NCBI GenBank assembly: GCA_025056455.1
Contig: JANWVY010000002.1
Location: 46,639 to 110,638, forward strand
Reading direction: 5' to 3'
Length of the DNA: 64,000 nucleotides
Origin: Bryobacteraceae bacterium
GTDB lineage: Bacteria > Acidobacteriota > Terriglobia > Bryobacterales > Bryobacteraceae
Both the position numbers and the translations under genes were made by a program. This document shows positions 16,225-25,096 of the stretch, one piece after another (positions within the stretch are counted from its first letter, which is position 1; the number at the start of each line of letters is the position of its first letter). The notes under the pieces are model-generated. The model was not told the DNA's origin. It ran no database searches and saw only the letters and a list, made by a program, of their open reading frames with translations.

Positions 16225-17517
16225 ATGTCTCATACCAAGCGATCTGAATCTCTGTTTGAACGCGCCCGGCGGATCATTCCGGGCGGCGTCAATTCACCGG
16301 TACGGGCCTTCCGCGCAGTAGGCGGAGTGCCGCGATTTATTCAGCGCGGCGAAGGAGCCTATCTCGTGGACGAAGACGGCAACCGTTACATCGACTATAT
16401 CGGCTCTTGGGGCCCACTTTTGCTGGGCCACCGACCGGGCCCAGTGGTCGAGGCGCTGCGAGAAATCCTCGAAATTGGCACCAGTTTCGGAGCACCGACG
16501 GAACGCGAGATTGAGCTCGCGGAGTTAATCCGCGAGGCGGTGCCCTCCATGGAAATGGTGCGGCTGGTCAATTCTGGGACCGAGGCCACAATGAGCGCTC
16601 TGCGCTTGGCCCGGGGATTCACTGGCCGCGAGCTCACCATTAAGTTCGTGGGCTGCTATCACGGCCACGTGGACAGCTTACTGGTCAAAGCTGGATCCGG
16701 AATGGCTACGCTCGCCATATCCGACACCGTCGGTGTGCCCAATAGTTTCGCCGCAACGACGATTGCCCTGCCCTTCAATTCGTTTGAGGCTGTCGAGCAA
16801 GCCTTCGCCACACATGGCGACAAGATTGCCGCCCTCATTGTGGAACCGGTGGTGGGTAACATGGGCTGTGTGCCGCCTCTGCCGGGCTTTTTGCCGTTTC
16901 TGCGCGAGATCACCGAGCGGCACGGCGCACTGCTGATCTTTGATGAAGTGATGACAGGCTTTCGGCTAGCCTATGGCGGTGCACAAGCACTCTACGGTGT
17001 ACGCCCAGACCTCACGACGCTCGGCAAAGTCATCGGCGGCGGATTACCCATTGCCGCCTATGGCGGGCGCAAAGACGTGATGGAGAAGGTGGCGCCCGTA
17101 GGCCCTGTCTACCAGGCTGGCACCCTGTCGGGCAATCCGCTGGCTGTGGCGGCGGGGCTCGCCATGTTGCGCTACTTGAAAGCGAATCCCGGGATCTACG
17201 CGTATCTCGAAAAGCTGAGCGCGATGCTCACCGCCAATCCACCTCAAGGCGTCACGGTGAACCGTGTCGGCTCCATGTTTACGTTCTTCTTTACGTCCGA
17301 AGGACCAGTGGTCGACTGGGAGACAGCCAGCAAGTCCGACACCAAGGCTTATGCCAGTTTCTTCCACCACATGCTCGAGCATGGCGTCTATCTCGCGCCG
17401 TCGCAATTTGAGGCGGGATTCGTTTCGGCCGCGCATACAGAGGCAGACATCCAGCACACGCTCGAGGCAGCACATTCCTGGTTCGCCATGCGCTCCTCCG
17501 CGGGTTCTGAACGGTGA
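16225..17517 (+). CDS. hemL: glutamate-1-semialdehyde 2,1-aminomutase
   Basis: A 430-residue class-III aminotransferase-fold enzyme that makes 5-aminolevulinate from glutamate-1-semialdehyde, the C5 route to haem and other tetrapyrroles. It has the [12 protein letters not shown]-terminal signature, CYHGHVD, the PLP-region FDEVMTGFR and the Schiff-base lysine K268 in [11 protein letters not shown]. The length is standard. The upstream promoter at 16161-16189 fits monocistronic expression. The downstream protease gene is convergent. Confidence 0.97.
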   Translation: MSHTKRSESLFERARRIIPGGVNSPVRAFRAVGGVPRFIQRGEGAYLVDEDGNRYIDYIGSWGPLLLGHRPGPVVEALREILEIGTSFGAPTEREIELAELIREAVPSMEMVRLVNSGTEATMSALRLARGFTGRELTIKFVGCYHGHVDSLLVKAGSGMATLAISDTVGVPNSFAATTIALPFNSFEAVEQAFATHGDKIAALIVEPVVGNMGCVPPLPGFLPFLREITERHGALLIFDEVMTGFRLAYGGAQALYGVRPDLTTLGKVIGGGLPIAAYGGRKDVMEKVAPVGPVYQAGTLSGNPLAVAAGLAMLRYLKANPGIYAYLEKLSAMLTANPPQGVTVNRVGSMFTFFFTSEGPVVDWETASKSDTKAYASFFHHMLEHGVYLAPSQFEAGFVSAAHTEADIQHTLEAAHSWFAMRSSAGSER

Positions 17518-17555
17518 GGTCGTGAGCGAACCGGGACCTCACTGCCCCCGGCAGC

Positions 17556-19556
17556 CTACTGCGGACGGCCCTCCCACAAGGCAAACACCCCGCGCGATAG
17601 GAACACGGCGATTTCACCCCGCGTATTAGGGTTGTTGGGACAGTACTCTGTTAGGGTGCAGCCGGACGTGATCCCCAGCTCTTTCATCTTCTGAATGGCG
17701 CTGAAGAAGATGTTAGAGGGAGGAGTGTCCGTAAAATAGGGCTGGGATTGAAATTCAAAGCTAGCCCGGCTGTCACGCCCGTTTTTTACGTTCCAAGCGC
17801 GGATGATGAAGGCTGCCATTTGTCCCCGCGTGACCGGCTCATCGGGACAGTAGCTGGTGGCGGTGCATCCGTCGGTGATGCGTAGCTCCTTCATCTTCTG
17901 AACGTAGGGGAAGGCAGGGTGGGTTTCTGGAACATCGAGAAACGCCGGCTTCCAATCAAACGTGAACTGACTCCCCAAGAGAGACTTGATCATGAACTCG
18001 GCCATCTGACCGCGCGTCATCCGGCCGTCCGGACAGTAGGCATTTGGCTCCGGGCAGCCGTAGGCAGTGATCTCTCGTCGTCGCAGGAACTGAATGTGCG
18101 GGAAAAAGAGATGTGTAGCAGGGACATCGCGATAAAGGGGAGCCGAGCTAGTACCGACCTGCGCGTAATGGATAACGCGTCGTTGTTCGGAAATTACGCT
18201 CACCGTGCCCAGTCTTTCTTCGAACTGCCCGTTCGGCAAAACCTGAAAGGTGATGAGGGCATTGCCAGAGCCAGACTTTGGCGACACAAGGATATGCTCG
18301 GAGTCAGCGGCAACGGCCCACCGGCACTCGGAAGGAGCTTGGATCGGAAAGGCGCCATGAGTGCCAGCAGGGCCCACAGTGATGTTGCTGGCCAAAGGAG
18401 AAATCGAACAGGAGCCGGCCGAATTATTCCACAGACGGTCCTGGACCCGGGGTAAAAACGTGGAGATGCGACCATACACGCCATGGCGGCCCTGGGGATC
18501 ACAGCTCACCGGCGGGCCATAGCTTAAAACGCCGAACAGCCCTCGCTCGGATCTTAGACCAGCCCCAGAAGACCCGTAGTCGGTTAGGCCTACTGGTTCG
18601 GTGATCTTGTAGTAATAATCACTCGGGCGGAATTGACTGTTGATGACAATACCGGTCTCGACACCCCGAATCGGCGCGACGTGGTCGCCGCTGGTGAAGC
18701 GCATCCAGCTCGAATCGGGATGATGGAACGTGAAGGTGGGAGCACCCAGGGGAAGTTCATCGGGATTGATGCGGATTGGAGAAACAAATTCGGGCGGAGC
18801 CTGGAATAGCTCGAGAAGGCTAGCGTCCCCTTCGGCCTCCACCACCGTTTTGCGTAGGATGGCCCCAGAGGTGATTTGGCTTGCGGGCCACGACCAGAGC
18901 GAGAAGCGTTCTCCAAAGCGGCTCCAATAGAACTGGGCAGTTTGGGCTTGCTCCGGGCGGTGGAGGCAATGATGGGCGGTAATGACGTAATGGCGGTTCG
19001 TCGCCAGACGGTCGGTAACATAGGTGCCTGTGCACGTGAGCCACACGGGCTGGGCCAAGACCACATCCGGATAAAGGATCATCACCGTAGCCGAAGATTG
19101 GCCTACCAGTTCCAGTTGGCCGTCATCGACGTGGCACGATGCAATTGGTCGTTCTAAAGCCTTGCCAGGCGAGCCCGAGGCGAGAGGCGCAAATTCAGTG
19201 AGCCGGAAAGGAAGCGAGCGGTCGTTCCGGTCGTTTGGTTGATACCGAATCATCAGTTCCTCGCCGGGGTGGGGAAAGCTCCAAAAACTTCCCTGGCGGC
19301 CCGTTTGACCACCAATTTCAAGCCTGCCCCGCCCTGCATCGAAATCCTCGACGTGAACCAGAAGAGCTGCCGCGCCCGGCCAAGAAAGCTTCAACTCCCA
19401 CCGGTCCTCCGACCAGCTTCCGGCAGAAATCCGCGCGGACGATAGCGGCCAGATCTCGCCAACTTTCTGTTGCGCCTGGACAGAGAGCGGAAGCCACAGG
19501 GCTAAGGTCAGAACAGATGCTGCCCAACACAACTTTGCGACTGGACGAGAAGTCAT
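17556..19556 (-). CDS. exported trypsin-like serine protease with BACON-like and three SLH domains
   Basis: A 666-residue exported protein. The start is the ATG giving MTSRPVAKLCWAASVLTLAL, since longer starts would overlap the upstream hydrolase gene. After an N-terminal beta domain, the protease domain carries H196 (TAHHC), D244 (EGDASLLEL) and S330 (YGSSGAG). Residues ~385-465 resemble a BACON/Ig-like domain (CRWAVAADSEHILVSPKSGS). Three S-layer homology repeats follow (~475-666), each with the GC...YCP...TRGxxA pattern, a Cys-containing variant common in secreted proteins of Gram-negative bacteria. A cell-surface or secreted lysyl-endopeptidase-type protease is likely; substrate unknown. 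Confidence 0.8.
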   Translation of the reverse strand: MTSRPVAKLCWAASVLTLALWLPLSVQAQQKVGEIWPLSSARISAGSWSEDRWELKLSWPGAAALLVHVEDFDAGRGRLEIGGQTGRQGSFWSFPHPGEELMIRYQPNDRNDRSLPFRLTEFAPLASGSPGKALERPIASCHVDDGQLELVGQSSATVMILYPDVVLAQPVWLTCTGTYVTDRLATNRHYVITAHHCLHRPEQAQTAQFYWSRFGERFSLWSWPASQITSGAILRKTVVEAEGDASLLELFQAPPEFVSPIRINPDELPLGAPTFTFHHPDSSWMRFTSGDHVAPIRGVETGIVINSQFRPSDYYYKITEPVGLTDYGSSGAGLRSERGLFGVLSYGPPVSCDPQGRHGVYGRISTFLPRVQDRLWNNSAGSCSISPLASNITVGPAGTHGAFPIQAPSECRWAVAADSEHILVSPKSGSGNALITFQVLPNGQFEERLGTVSVISEQRRVIHYAQVGTSSAPLYRDVPATHLFFPHIQFLRRREITAYGCPEPNAYCPDGRMTRGQMAEFMIKSLLGSQFTFDWKPAFLDVPETHPAFPYVQKMKELRITDGCTATSYCPDEPVTRGQMAAFIIRAWNVKNGRDSRASFEFQSQPYFTDTPPSNIFFSAIQKMKELGITSGCTLTEYCPNNPNTRGEIAVFLSRGVFALWEGRPQ

Positions 19557-19587
19557 AGAAACTGTGGCCTGGAACCGCGGCCTGCTG

Positions 19588-20550
19588 CTAGTGGGGAAGA
19601 TCGCCATGCGGTTTGCCGGCTGATATTTCTTCAAAAGCATCTTTGATCTGCGTCGGTAGCGACTCGCCGACCCAATGACGCACGCTGTCGGGGAGCGTGA
19701 GGGTTGCCTTCACCGCCCGCCCTTCTTGCATCACGACAAGATCGTTTAAAGTTTGGCCTTGTTGGATGGCGCGGCTTACGCTCCGGCGGAGCTGCAACAG
19801 AAATTCCATCTGCCCGGTAAGGATTTCACTGCCGCCAGCGGGTCCGTGCCCCGGCAACACCTTTGCTACATCCAACTTCGCCGCTTGTCCCAAAACGAGC
19901 GGCCAGTTGGCAAGATGTGCGTCCCCCGTATAGTTGTAAGGACCATTCGTGGCGGCGTCCCCCGTGCACAGAATCCGCTCCTTCGGCAAATAGACGAATC
20001 CGTCACCGCGCGTGTGCGCCCAGCCAAAATGGTGAAACTCGACCCGGCGGTTGCCGTCATCCAACACGAATGGCGATTGCTGGAAGGTCTGCCTTGGTGG
20101 CTGCGGCGCGGAAAGTTTGAGAGCTTTCACATCTGCCCGCTGTTCCGCTTGCCAGCGCTTGGGTTCATAACGCTTCATCTCCTCAATCACGTTCACGTGG
20201 GCCAGCGTCGTTGCGCCGTGCTTCGTCCAGATGGGATTGCCGTAGGCGTGGTCCCCATGATGATGTGTGTCAAAAACGTAGCGGACCGGCTTCTTAGAAA
20301 CGCGGCGGATGTCCGCCAGAACGGCTTGCGCTCCGCTTGGGAAATTGGCATCCACCACGATCAGGTAATCCTTCATTTCGATCACCACGTTGTTGCAGTG
20401 GCCCTTCCCCTTGAGATCCCCTTCCCGGAACCACACTCCAGGCGCAACTTCTTCCATCGACTCCACGCGGGCCTCAGACTGGGTCCTGAAAAATCCGAGC
20501 GTGATGAGAGCGAAAAAGGTGACAAAGAGCGCTGTTCGTTTGCCAGCCAT
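19588..20550 (-). CDS. exported metallo-beta-lactamase-fold hydrolase
   Basis: A 320-residue protein with a signal peptide when started at the ATG giving MAGKRTALFVTFFALITLG. The metal motif FDTHHHGDHAYGN is clear, with further ligands in HHFGWAHTRGD, LCTGDAATNG and LPGHGPAG. This is the full binuclear MBL site, in the general lineage of subclass B3-like or SoxH-type periplasmic hydrolases. A beta-lactam, lactone or other ester substrate cannot be decided from sequence. The protease gene follows 31 nt downstream on the same strand. Confidence 0.82.
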   Translation of the reverse strand: MAGKRTALFVTFFALITLGFFRTQSEARVESMEEVAPGVWFREGDLKGKGHCNNVVIEMKDYLIVVDANFPSGAQAVLADIRRVSKKPVRYVFDTHHHGDHAYGNPIWTKHGATTLAHVNVIEEMKRYEPKRWQAEQRADVKALKLSAPQPPRQTFQQSPFVLDDGNRRVEFHHFGWAHTRGDGFVYLPKERILCTGDAATNGPYNYTGDAHLANWPLVLGQAAKLDVAKVLPGHGPAGGSEILTGQMEFLLQLRRSVSRAIQQGQTLNDLVVMQEGRAVKATLTLPDSVRHWVGESLPTQIKDAFEEISAGKPHGDLPH

Positions 20551-20666
20551 GGCGAACCTCTTCCTTGTTATCAGCAAGCCCGCCCAAAGCGCAAGTGGCT
20601 TGCCTCGCGGGGTAAGGTGAAGCCGCGCTAAGCTGAGGTTGTTTCTCGATTTCAACGCTCGAAAAC

Positions 20667-21422
20667 ATGGTCATGAAGCCCAGCGCTCGATCCTGGCTTG
20701 CGGAAGTGGAGCAGCTGTCGGGCCATCGTGTGGTTGTCGTGCCCGTGGAAACAAACCGTGCCACCAACACCATCTCCATTCCTGCGGATTTCCCCGGCCG
20801 GCCGGTTGTCCGCGAGTTGCTCATGCAGGAAAACTTCGTGGCGCAGTTCGTCCGAGCGTACGCTTTAACCGTGAGCGCAAGCCAGTCAGGGCAACGCTTC
20901 CACTTTGTGTTGCTCAATCTAGCCCGCGCCGAGCAGTGGCAGGATCACCGCGAGCAGCTGTTGGCCCATGAAGCAGGCCATTTGTGGCTCGATGCGCTTG
21001 GCTATCGCTCCTTGCAAGTGGACCCGTCCGATCCGCAGGCCTGTCTGGCCACGCACGCCAGCGACATCGTCCAACACATTCTCATCCGCCAAGAGATGCA
21101 ACGGCGAGGCTTTGATTCAAGCTTCTGGATTTTCAACCAGCAGGAGTGGCTCCGTCAGCTGCCAGAATCCGGTCCTGTCAACGTTGCAGGTTGCGAGCGG
21201 GCCCAAGTCGTGAGTTTGTGGCTGGACGGCGCTCTGGGCCTAAATCCAAGCGTTTGGCCTCAGTGGCCCATCTGGAAGGTGCGAACTCGACAGGCGTTCC
21301 CTGACCTGGTCGCCGCTGCCGAGCGCCTGGCAAGTTTTCTCGAAAACCTCAATCTCTGGGACCGATCGCTCTACGAGGCGGCTTTGGGACGGGTGTTTCG
21401 GCAACTCCAGCTTCTTGGCTGA
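20667..21422 (+). CDS. HExxH-containing protein, putative metallopeptidase
   Basis: A 251-residue protein of no family I recognise. It carries HEAGH at residues 101-105 inside a helix (REQLLAHEAGHLWLD), the classic zinc-peptidase signature. A third ligand could be an acidic or His residue in CLATHASDIVQHILI downstream. No signal peptide. The gene diverges from the MBL hydrolase gene, with 116 bp between starts. A second ATG two codons later (20673) is equally possible. Confidence 0.55.
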   Translation: MVMKPSARSWLAEVEQLSGHRVVVVPVETNRATNTISIPADFPGRPVVRELLMQENFVAQFVRAYALTVSASQSGQRFHFVLLNLARAEQWQDHREQLLAHEAGHLWLDALGYRSLQVDPSDPQACLATHASDIVQHILIRQEMQRRGFDSSFWIFNQQEWLRQLPESGPVNVAGCERAQVVSLWLDGALGLNPSVWPQWPIWKVRTRQAFPDLVAAAERLASFLENLNLWDRSLYEAALGRVFRQLQLLG

Positions 21423-21460
21423 TGCCGCTACTGCGTTCGTCGCTTCCGGTGGGTTTGAGC

Positions 21461-21494
21461 TCGGAGAATTCATGGATTCGGAGAATTCATGGAT
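21461..21494. repeat. 17-bp tandem direct repeat
   Basis: Two exact, adjacent copies of a 17-bp unit (TCGGAGAATTCATGGAT) lie between the convergent HExxH gene and pgi. Each copy contains GAATTC. No coding role is evident. It could be a slippage duplication or a short regulatory or protein-binding repeat. Confidence 0.9.
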
Positions 21495-21561
21495 ACAGAC
21501 AGAGCGGGCACCGGCGGCTTCTTCCAGCTTCGAGAAAAGGTTCCGAGCGGGCTGAACTTGC

Positions 21562-22947
21562 TCACCGACCCTGCTGCTTTTTTTCGTAGGCACGAAACTC
21601 GTCGCGAAAGTTTTCAAAGCCGCGACGCCCCATGAGCCCGAAGGTAAATTTCTTACCGAGTTCGACGCCCTCTTGGTCGAAGGCGTTTATGTTGAGGAGC
21701 TCGCCCATAAAAGCCGTTTCGAATTCCATGATCTGGAGAAAGGCCCCCACATGCTCCTCATCCACCCGGTCCAGCAGAAAGCTACAGTTGGGCCGGTGAG
21801 CGGCAGTTAGAGCCGCCGCCGTAGAGAGCCGCTCGGCAGTTAACAGCTTGGCCAGGGTTTGCCCGCCGAGGTAGTCAAAAGCTTCCAGGCCCGTCTTGAT
21901 CTTCGGAATCCGGCCTGGATCGGGGAATTTGTCCACTCCCCAAAATGTGAACACTTTGTCGTTGGGGCCTTCCATGTAAAGTTGCACTTGGGAATGCTGA
22001 TCCGTTGCGCCGAGGGCCGCCACAGGCGTTTGCCCGGCGTGGATGACTTCGCCGGCGCGGTTGGTGCGTTTCCCTAAAGACTCTGCCCACAGCTGGCGAA
22101 ACCAGAAGGCGACACCCCATAGTCGATTCGAATAAGGGAAGGCGACTTGAATGGTTTTGTTGCGGTAGGAGAGCATCAGGTAGTGAAAAAGAGCAGCTTT
22201 TAAGGCTACGTTCTTCTCCAGATCCCGGTTCCAGCAGAGTTTTGTGATGGCGGCTGCGCCCTTGGCCAGCTTGCGGATATCCATACCGGCCAGCGCCGCA
22301 GGCACCAGACCAATCGCCGAGAGGACACTAAACCGCCCACCGACGTTTTCCCAGAGGTGAAAGGTGCGATATCCTTCCTGCGTCGCCAAAACCTTCAAAT
22401 CACCCCGGTGCTCGGAAGTGACGGCGACAATCCGCTGGCTGGCTTTTTTGCCTAAGCTGCGTGTTAGCCAGTCTTTTACATGGAGAAAGACCGCTACAGT
22501 TTCAGCCGTCGCTCCCGATTTGGCCGCTACGACAACCATGGTTCGGCGAGGATTCATGGATTCGAGGGCCGCTAGGATAAATGACGGATCCACGTTATCC
22601 AGAATCACCAGCCGCGGGTTTTTAACCGAAAAAGCCTTCTGCACGGGATGAGGTCCTCGCAAGGCGCAATCTAAAGCCCAAGCGCCCAGTGCGCTTCCCC
22701 CGATGCCGACTAAACAAACCGTATCGTAGCTGCCTTGCAGCTGAGCGGCATAGGCCAGAATTTCGCGGTGCTCTTCTGTCTGGAACGGGAGCTCCGGAAA
22801 GCCGTATTTGCCCTCTTTCACGGCGAGCTGGAATTGCTCTATGGCGGCTTTGGCGGCCGGAATATTGCTTTTGATTTCCGAGGGTGCAAGGCCGTGTTCG
22901 CCCACCATGAAGGCGTGTAGATTTGTGGCGTCGAAACGAATCTTCAT
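21562..22947 (-). CDS. pgi: glucose-6-phosphate isomerase
   Basis: A 461-residue phosphoglucose isomerase of the shorter bacterial type, interconverting glucose-6-phosphate and fructose-6-phosphate. The phosphate-binding GIGGSALGAWAL is near residue 80. Family signatures include VVAAKSGATAETVA, FSVLSAIGLVPAA and the second PGI signature region GATDQHSQVQLYMEG. A C-terminal Lys lies in ELGKKFTFGLMG. All catalytic regions are present, so it is probably functional. No operon partner: neighbours are 139 bp away (convergent) and 147 bp upstream. Confidence 0.95.
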   Translation of the reverse strand: MKIRFDATNLHAFMVGEHGLAPSEIKSNIPAAKAAIEQFQLAVKEGKYGFPELPFQTEEHREILAYAAQLQGSYDTVCLVGIGGSALGAWALDCALRGPHPVQKAFSVKNPRLVILDNVDPSFILAALESMNPRRTMVVVAAKSGATAETVAVFLHVKDWLTRSLGKKASQRIVAVTSEHRGDLKVLATQEGYRTFHLWENVGGRFSVLSAIGLVPAALAGMDIRKLAKGAAAITKLCWNRDLEKNVALKAALFHYLMLSYRNKTIQVAFPYSNRLWGVAFWFRQLWAESLGKRTNRAGEVIHAGQTPVAALGATDQHSQVQLYMEGPNDKVFTFWGVDKFPDPGRIPKIKTGLEAFDYLGGQTLAKLLTAERLSTAAALTAAHRPNCSFLLDRVDEEHVGAFLQIMEFETAFMGELLNINAFDQEGVELGKKFTFGLMGRRGFENFRDEFRAYEKKQQGR

Positions 22948-23094
22948 GGAGTTTTCTTCATTATTAATGATTGGTCAAGCGCTTTGCCCGCACAGCATCC
23001 CACTGGGGCAGACCCAAGGCCCGGCAGAGATTGTGCCGCCAGCTCGTCTTCGCGTTGCGACCGCAGGCCCTCTCCGCGCCGAAGGCTGGCTCAG

Positions 23095-23883
23095 TTAACG
23101 CTCACAAAGACGCCAGTGATCGCCACGAAACTCAGCCTCCGGCTCCTTCCAGGTTGCAAATTTGCAGGCCATTTGTCCGCCATCCACAAGCAAGGTGGCG
23201 CCGGTGATGAAGGAAGCCGCATCGGAAGCCAAAAAGACGATCGCGCGCGCAACCTCTTCGGGTTCTCCCCCGCGTCCTAAGGGAATGGCGCGGAAGTAAT
23301 CTTTGAGCACAGCAGGCTGAGCAAAGTAGGATTCGGTCAACCGTGTCCGGATCAGGCCGGGACAAACCGCATTCACTCGAATGCCATAGGGGCCAAGTTC
23401 GTTTGCCGCCGTGTGCAAAAGACCGAGGATGCCGGCCTTCGAAGCATTGTAGGAAGTCAAGGAGGCCTCTCCATCATACGAGTTTGTTGAGGCGGTAAAC
23501 ACGATTGCGCCCTTGCGCCGCGGCCGCATACAAGCGGCAGCCGCCTGGAGGGAAAAAAATGCACCGGTCAGATTCACTTCTAAAACCTGCCGCCAACTCG
23601 CTTCGGTGATTTCCTCAAGAGGGGCGGGCAAAACCGTACCGGCGTTAATCACCATGACATCGGGCGGCCCTACCTGCGCAAGCGCCGAGGCAAGTTGAGA
23701 GCGATCAGTTACGTCCACCGCAACGAATCTCCCACCGAGATCGGCCGCCAGGGCTGCACCGTCTTCCCGGTCAAAAATCACCACCTGCGCCTGCGCGCCA
23801 GCCAGTTGCCTAGCCGTAGCTGCACCAATGCCATGGGCGCCGCCCGTCACCACAGCGAGTTTTCCGGAGAAATCGAGATTCAT
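23095..23883 (-). CDS. short-chain dehydrogenase/reductase
   Basis: A 262-residue classical SDR. It has the cofactor motif TGGAHGIGAA, the NAG motif (INAGTV), the catalytic Ser in TASTNS, the Tyr/Lys pair in SYNASKAG, and a PGLIRT segment after the active site. Asp in VIFDRED at the end of beta-2 favours NAD over NADP (family rule, inference). I begin at the ATG encoding MNLDFSGK; an earlier ATG adds seven residues. Substrate not predictable. Confidence 0.88.
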   Translation of the reverse strand: MNLDFSGKLAVVTGGAHGIGAATARQLAGAQAQVVIFDREDGAALAADLGGRFVAVDVTDRSQLASALAQVGPPDVMVINAGTVLPAPLEEITEASWRQVLEVNLTGAFFSLQAAAACMRPRRKGAIVFTASTNSYDGEASLTSYNASKAGILGLLHTAANELGPYGIRVNAVCPGLIRTRLTESYFAQPAVLKDYFRAIPLGRGGEPEEVARAIVFLASDAASFITGATLLVDGGQMACKFATWKEPEAEFRGDHWRLCER

Positions 23884-24006
23884 CAGCCACCATTGTGCAC
23901 ACAAGCAGATGCTGTGGCACAGTAGGATCGCGCCAAAGGGGCAAAGCTTGGCTTTTTACTGGAGTCAACCCCGGTTTGCTGCTACACTACGGCTTTGGCG
24001 TCCACT

Positions 24007-24177
24007 ATGGCGATCAGCAAGGAACTATTGGAGATCCTCGTTTGTCCCCTGTGCAAGGCGGACGTGCAACTGACGCCGGACGGCAACGGCCTGAAATGCG
24101 TAGGGTGCCGTCGTGTATATCCCATTCGGGATGGCATTCCTGTGATGTTGATTGACGAGGCGAAGATCGAGGATTAA
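24007..24177 (+). CDS. Trm112-family zinc-knuckle protein
   Basis: A 56-residue protein with four cysteines (C13, C16, C31, C34) in a CPLC...CxxC zinc knuckle and the ending RVYPIRDGIPVML, matching bacterial Trm112/YcaR proteins. Trm112 activates methyltransferases in eukaryotes and archaea; in Gram-negative bacteria the small homologue is usually found among LPS genes (lpxK/kdsB), as here beside a GT9 transferase and msbA. The true start is the internal ATG just before AISKEL. It overlaps nothing; the GT9 gene begins 10 nt later. Confidence 0.88.
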   Translation: MAISKELLEILVCPLCKADVQLTPDGNGLKCVGCRRVYPIRDGIPVMLIDEAKIED

Positions 24178-24187
24178 CCAAGAGGCC

Positions 24188-25096
24188 ATGGCTTGCATCT
24201 TGGACCAGCTCGGCAAGGGCGCACACGTGGGTATCGTCCGTCTGCGCTCGCTCGGTGACTGTGTCCTGACAACGCCAGCGATTCGCCTTCTCAAGGAGCA
24301 TCGCCCTGATCTGCGCCTCGGCGTGGTGTGTGAGGCGCGATTTGCAGCGGTTTTTGAGAGCAATCCCGATGTTGACGACCTGGTGGAGCCGTCTTTGCGA
24401 GCGCTCTATCGCTTCGCCCCCCATCTGTGTGTGAATCTTCATGGGGGAATGCGCAGTCTGCTGCTGACCCTGTTCAGCGGCGCTCGCTACCGGGCCGGCT
24501 TTGAACATTTTCGCTTTTCCGCGTTGTATAACGTGCGCATCCCCCGCGCACAACAAATCCTGGGGGTCAGCCGGAAGGTCCACACCGCCGAGCATCTTGC
24601 TTCGGCCATGTTCTACCTCGGAGTTCCCGTGAGCGCCATTCCGAGGGCGCGTGTCTATGCCAAGCCCTTGCGCAGCACGACCCCCTATGCCGTGATCCAT
24701 CCGTTTGCCTCCTCACCCGCGAAAACTTGGCCAGCGGATCGATTCTGCGCCGTCGCGGAATACATGCGGCGTCAAATGGACCTGGAGCCAATTTTTGTGG
24801 GAGGCCCGGGCGATGACCTTGCCCGGTTCCGGCCTTTCCGCCTGCATTCCGGCTCTTTGGAAGACACGAAGCGGTTGTTTCAGGGCGCGTCGCTCTTTGT
24901 GGGCAATGATTCCGGGCCAGCGCATCTGGCAGCAGCCTCCGGCATTCCTGTCGTGGTGCTGTTTGCCGCCTCAGACCCGACAATTTGGGGGCCGTGGCAA
25001 ACCGTGTCGGAGACCATCTTCGCTCCTGGCGGCATCAGCTCGATTCCCGTCTCGCGCGTGGTGGAAGCCTTGGACCGGCTGCGCGTGAAAGCATGA
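24188..25096 (+). CDS. glycosyltransferase family 9 (heptosyltransferase-like)
   Basis: A 302-residue GT-B enzyme of family GT9, which adds heptose or related sugars to the LPS inner core from ADP-activated donors. Typical landmarks: the N-terminal VGIVRLRSLGDCVLTTPA, NLHGGMRS in the middle, VIHPFASSPAKTWPADRF at the start of the donor domain, and FVGNDSGPAHLAAASGIPVV. The ATG is preceded by AGAGG-like bases. It overlaps msbA by 4 bp (ATGA), so LPS core synthesis and lipid export are translationally coupled. Confidence 0.88.
   Translation: MACILDQLGKGAHVGIVRLRSLGDCVLTTPAIRLLKEHRPDLRLGVVCEARFAAVFESNPDVDDLVEPSLRALYRFAPHLCVNLHGGMRSLLLTLFSGARYRAGFEHFRFSALYNVRIPRAQQILGVSRKVHTAEHLASAMFYLGVPVSAIPRARVYAKPLRSTTPYAVIHPFASSPAKTWPADRFCAVAEYMRRQMDLEPIFVGGPGDDLARFRPFRLHSGSLEDTKRLFQGASLFVGNDSGPAHLAAASGIPVVVLFAASDPTIWGPWQTVSETIFAPGGISSIPVSRVVEALDRLRVKA

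Noticed and set aside
13706..17517. Flavoprotein pair plus hemL as a photosynthesis or bacteriochlorophyll cluster
   Set aside because: No bch, puf, psc or carotenoid genes are nearby, and hemL has its own promoter and is a general haem gene.
19753..20631. Open frame of ~292 codons antisense to the MBL hydrolase
   Set aside because: No domain, no leader, and the opposite strand carries a complete metal-binding enzyme.
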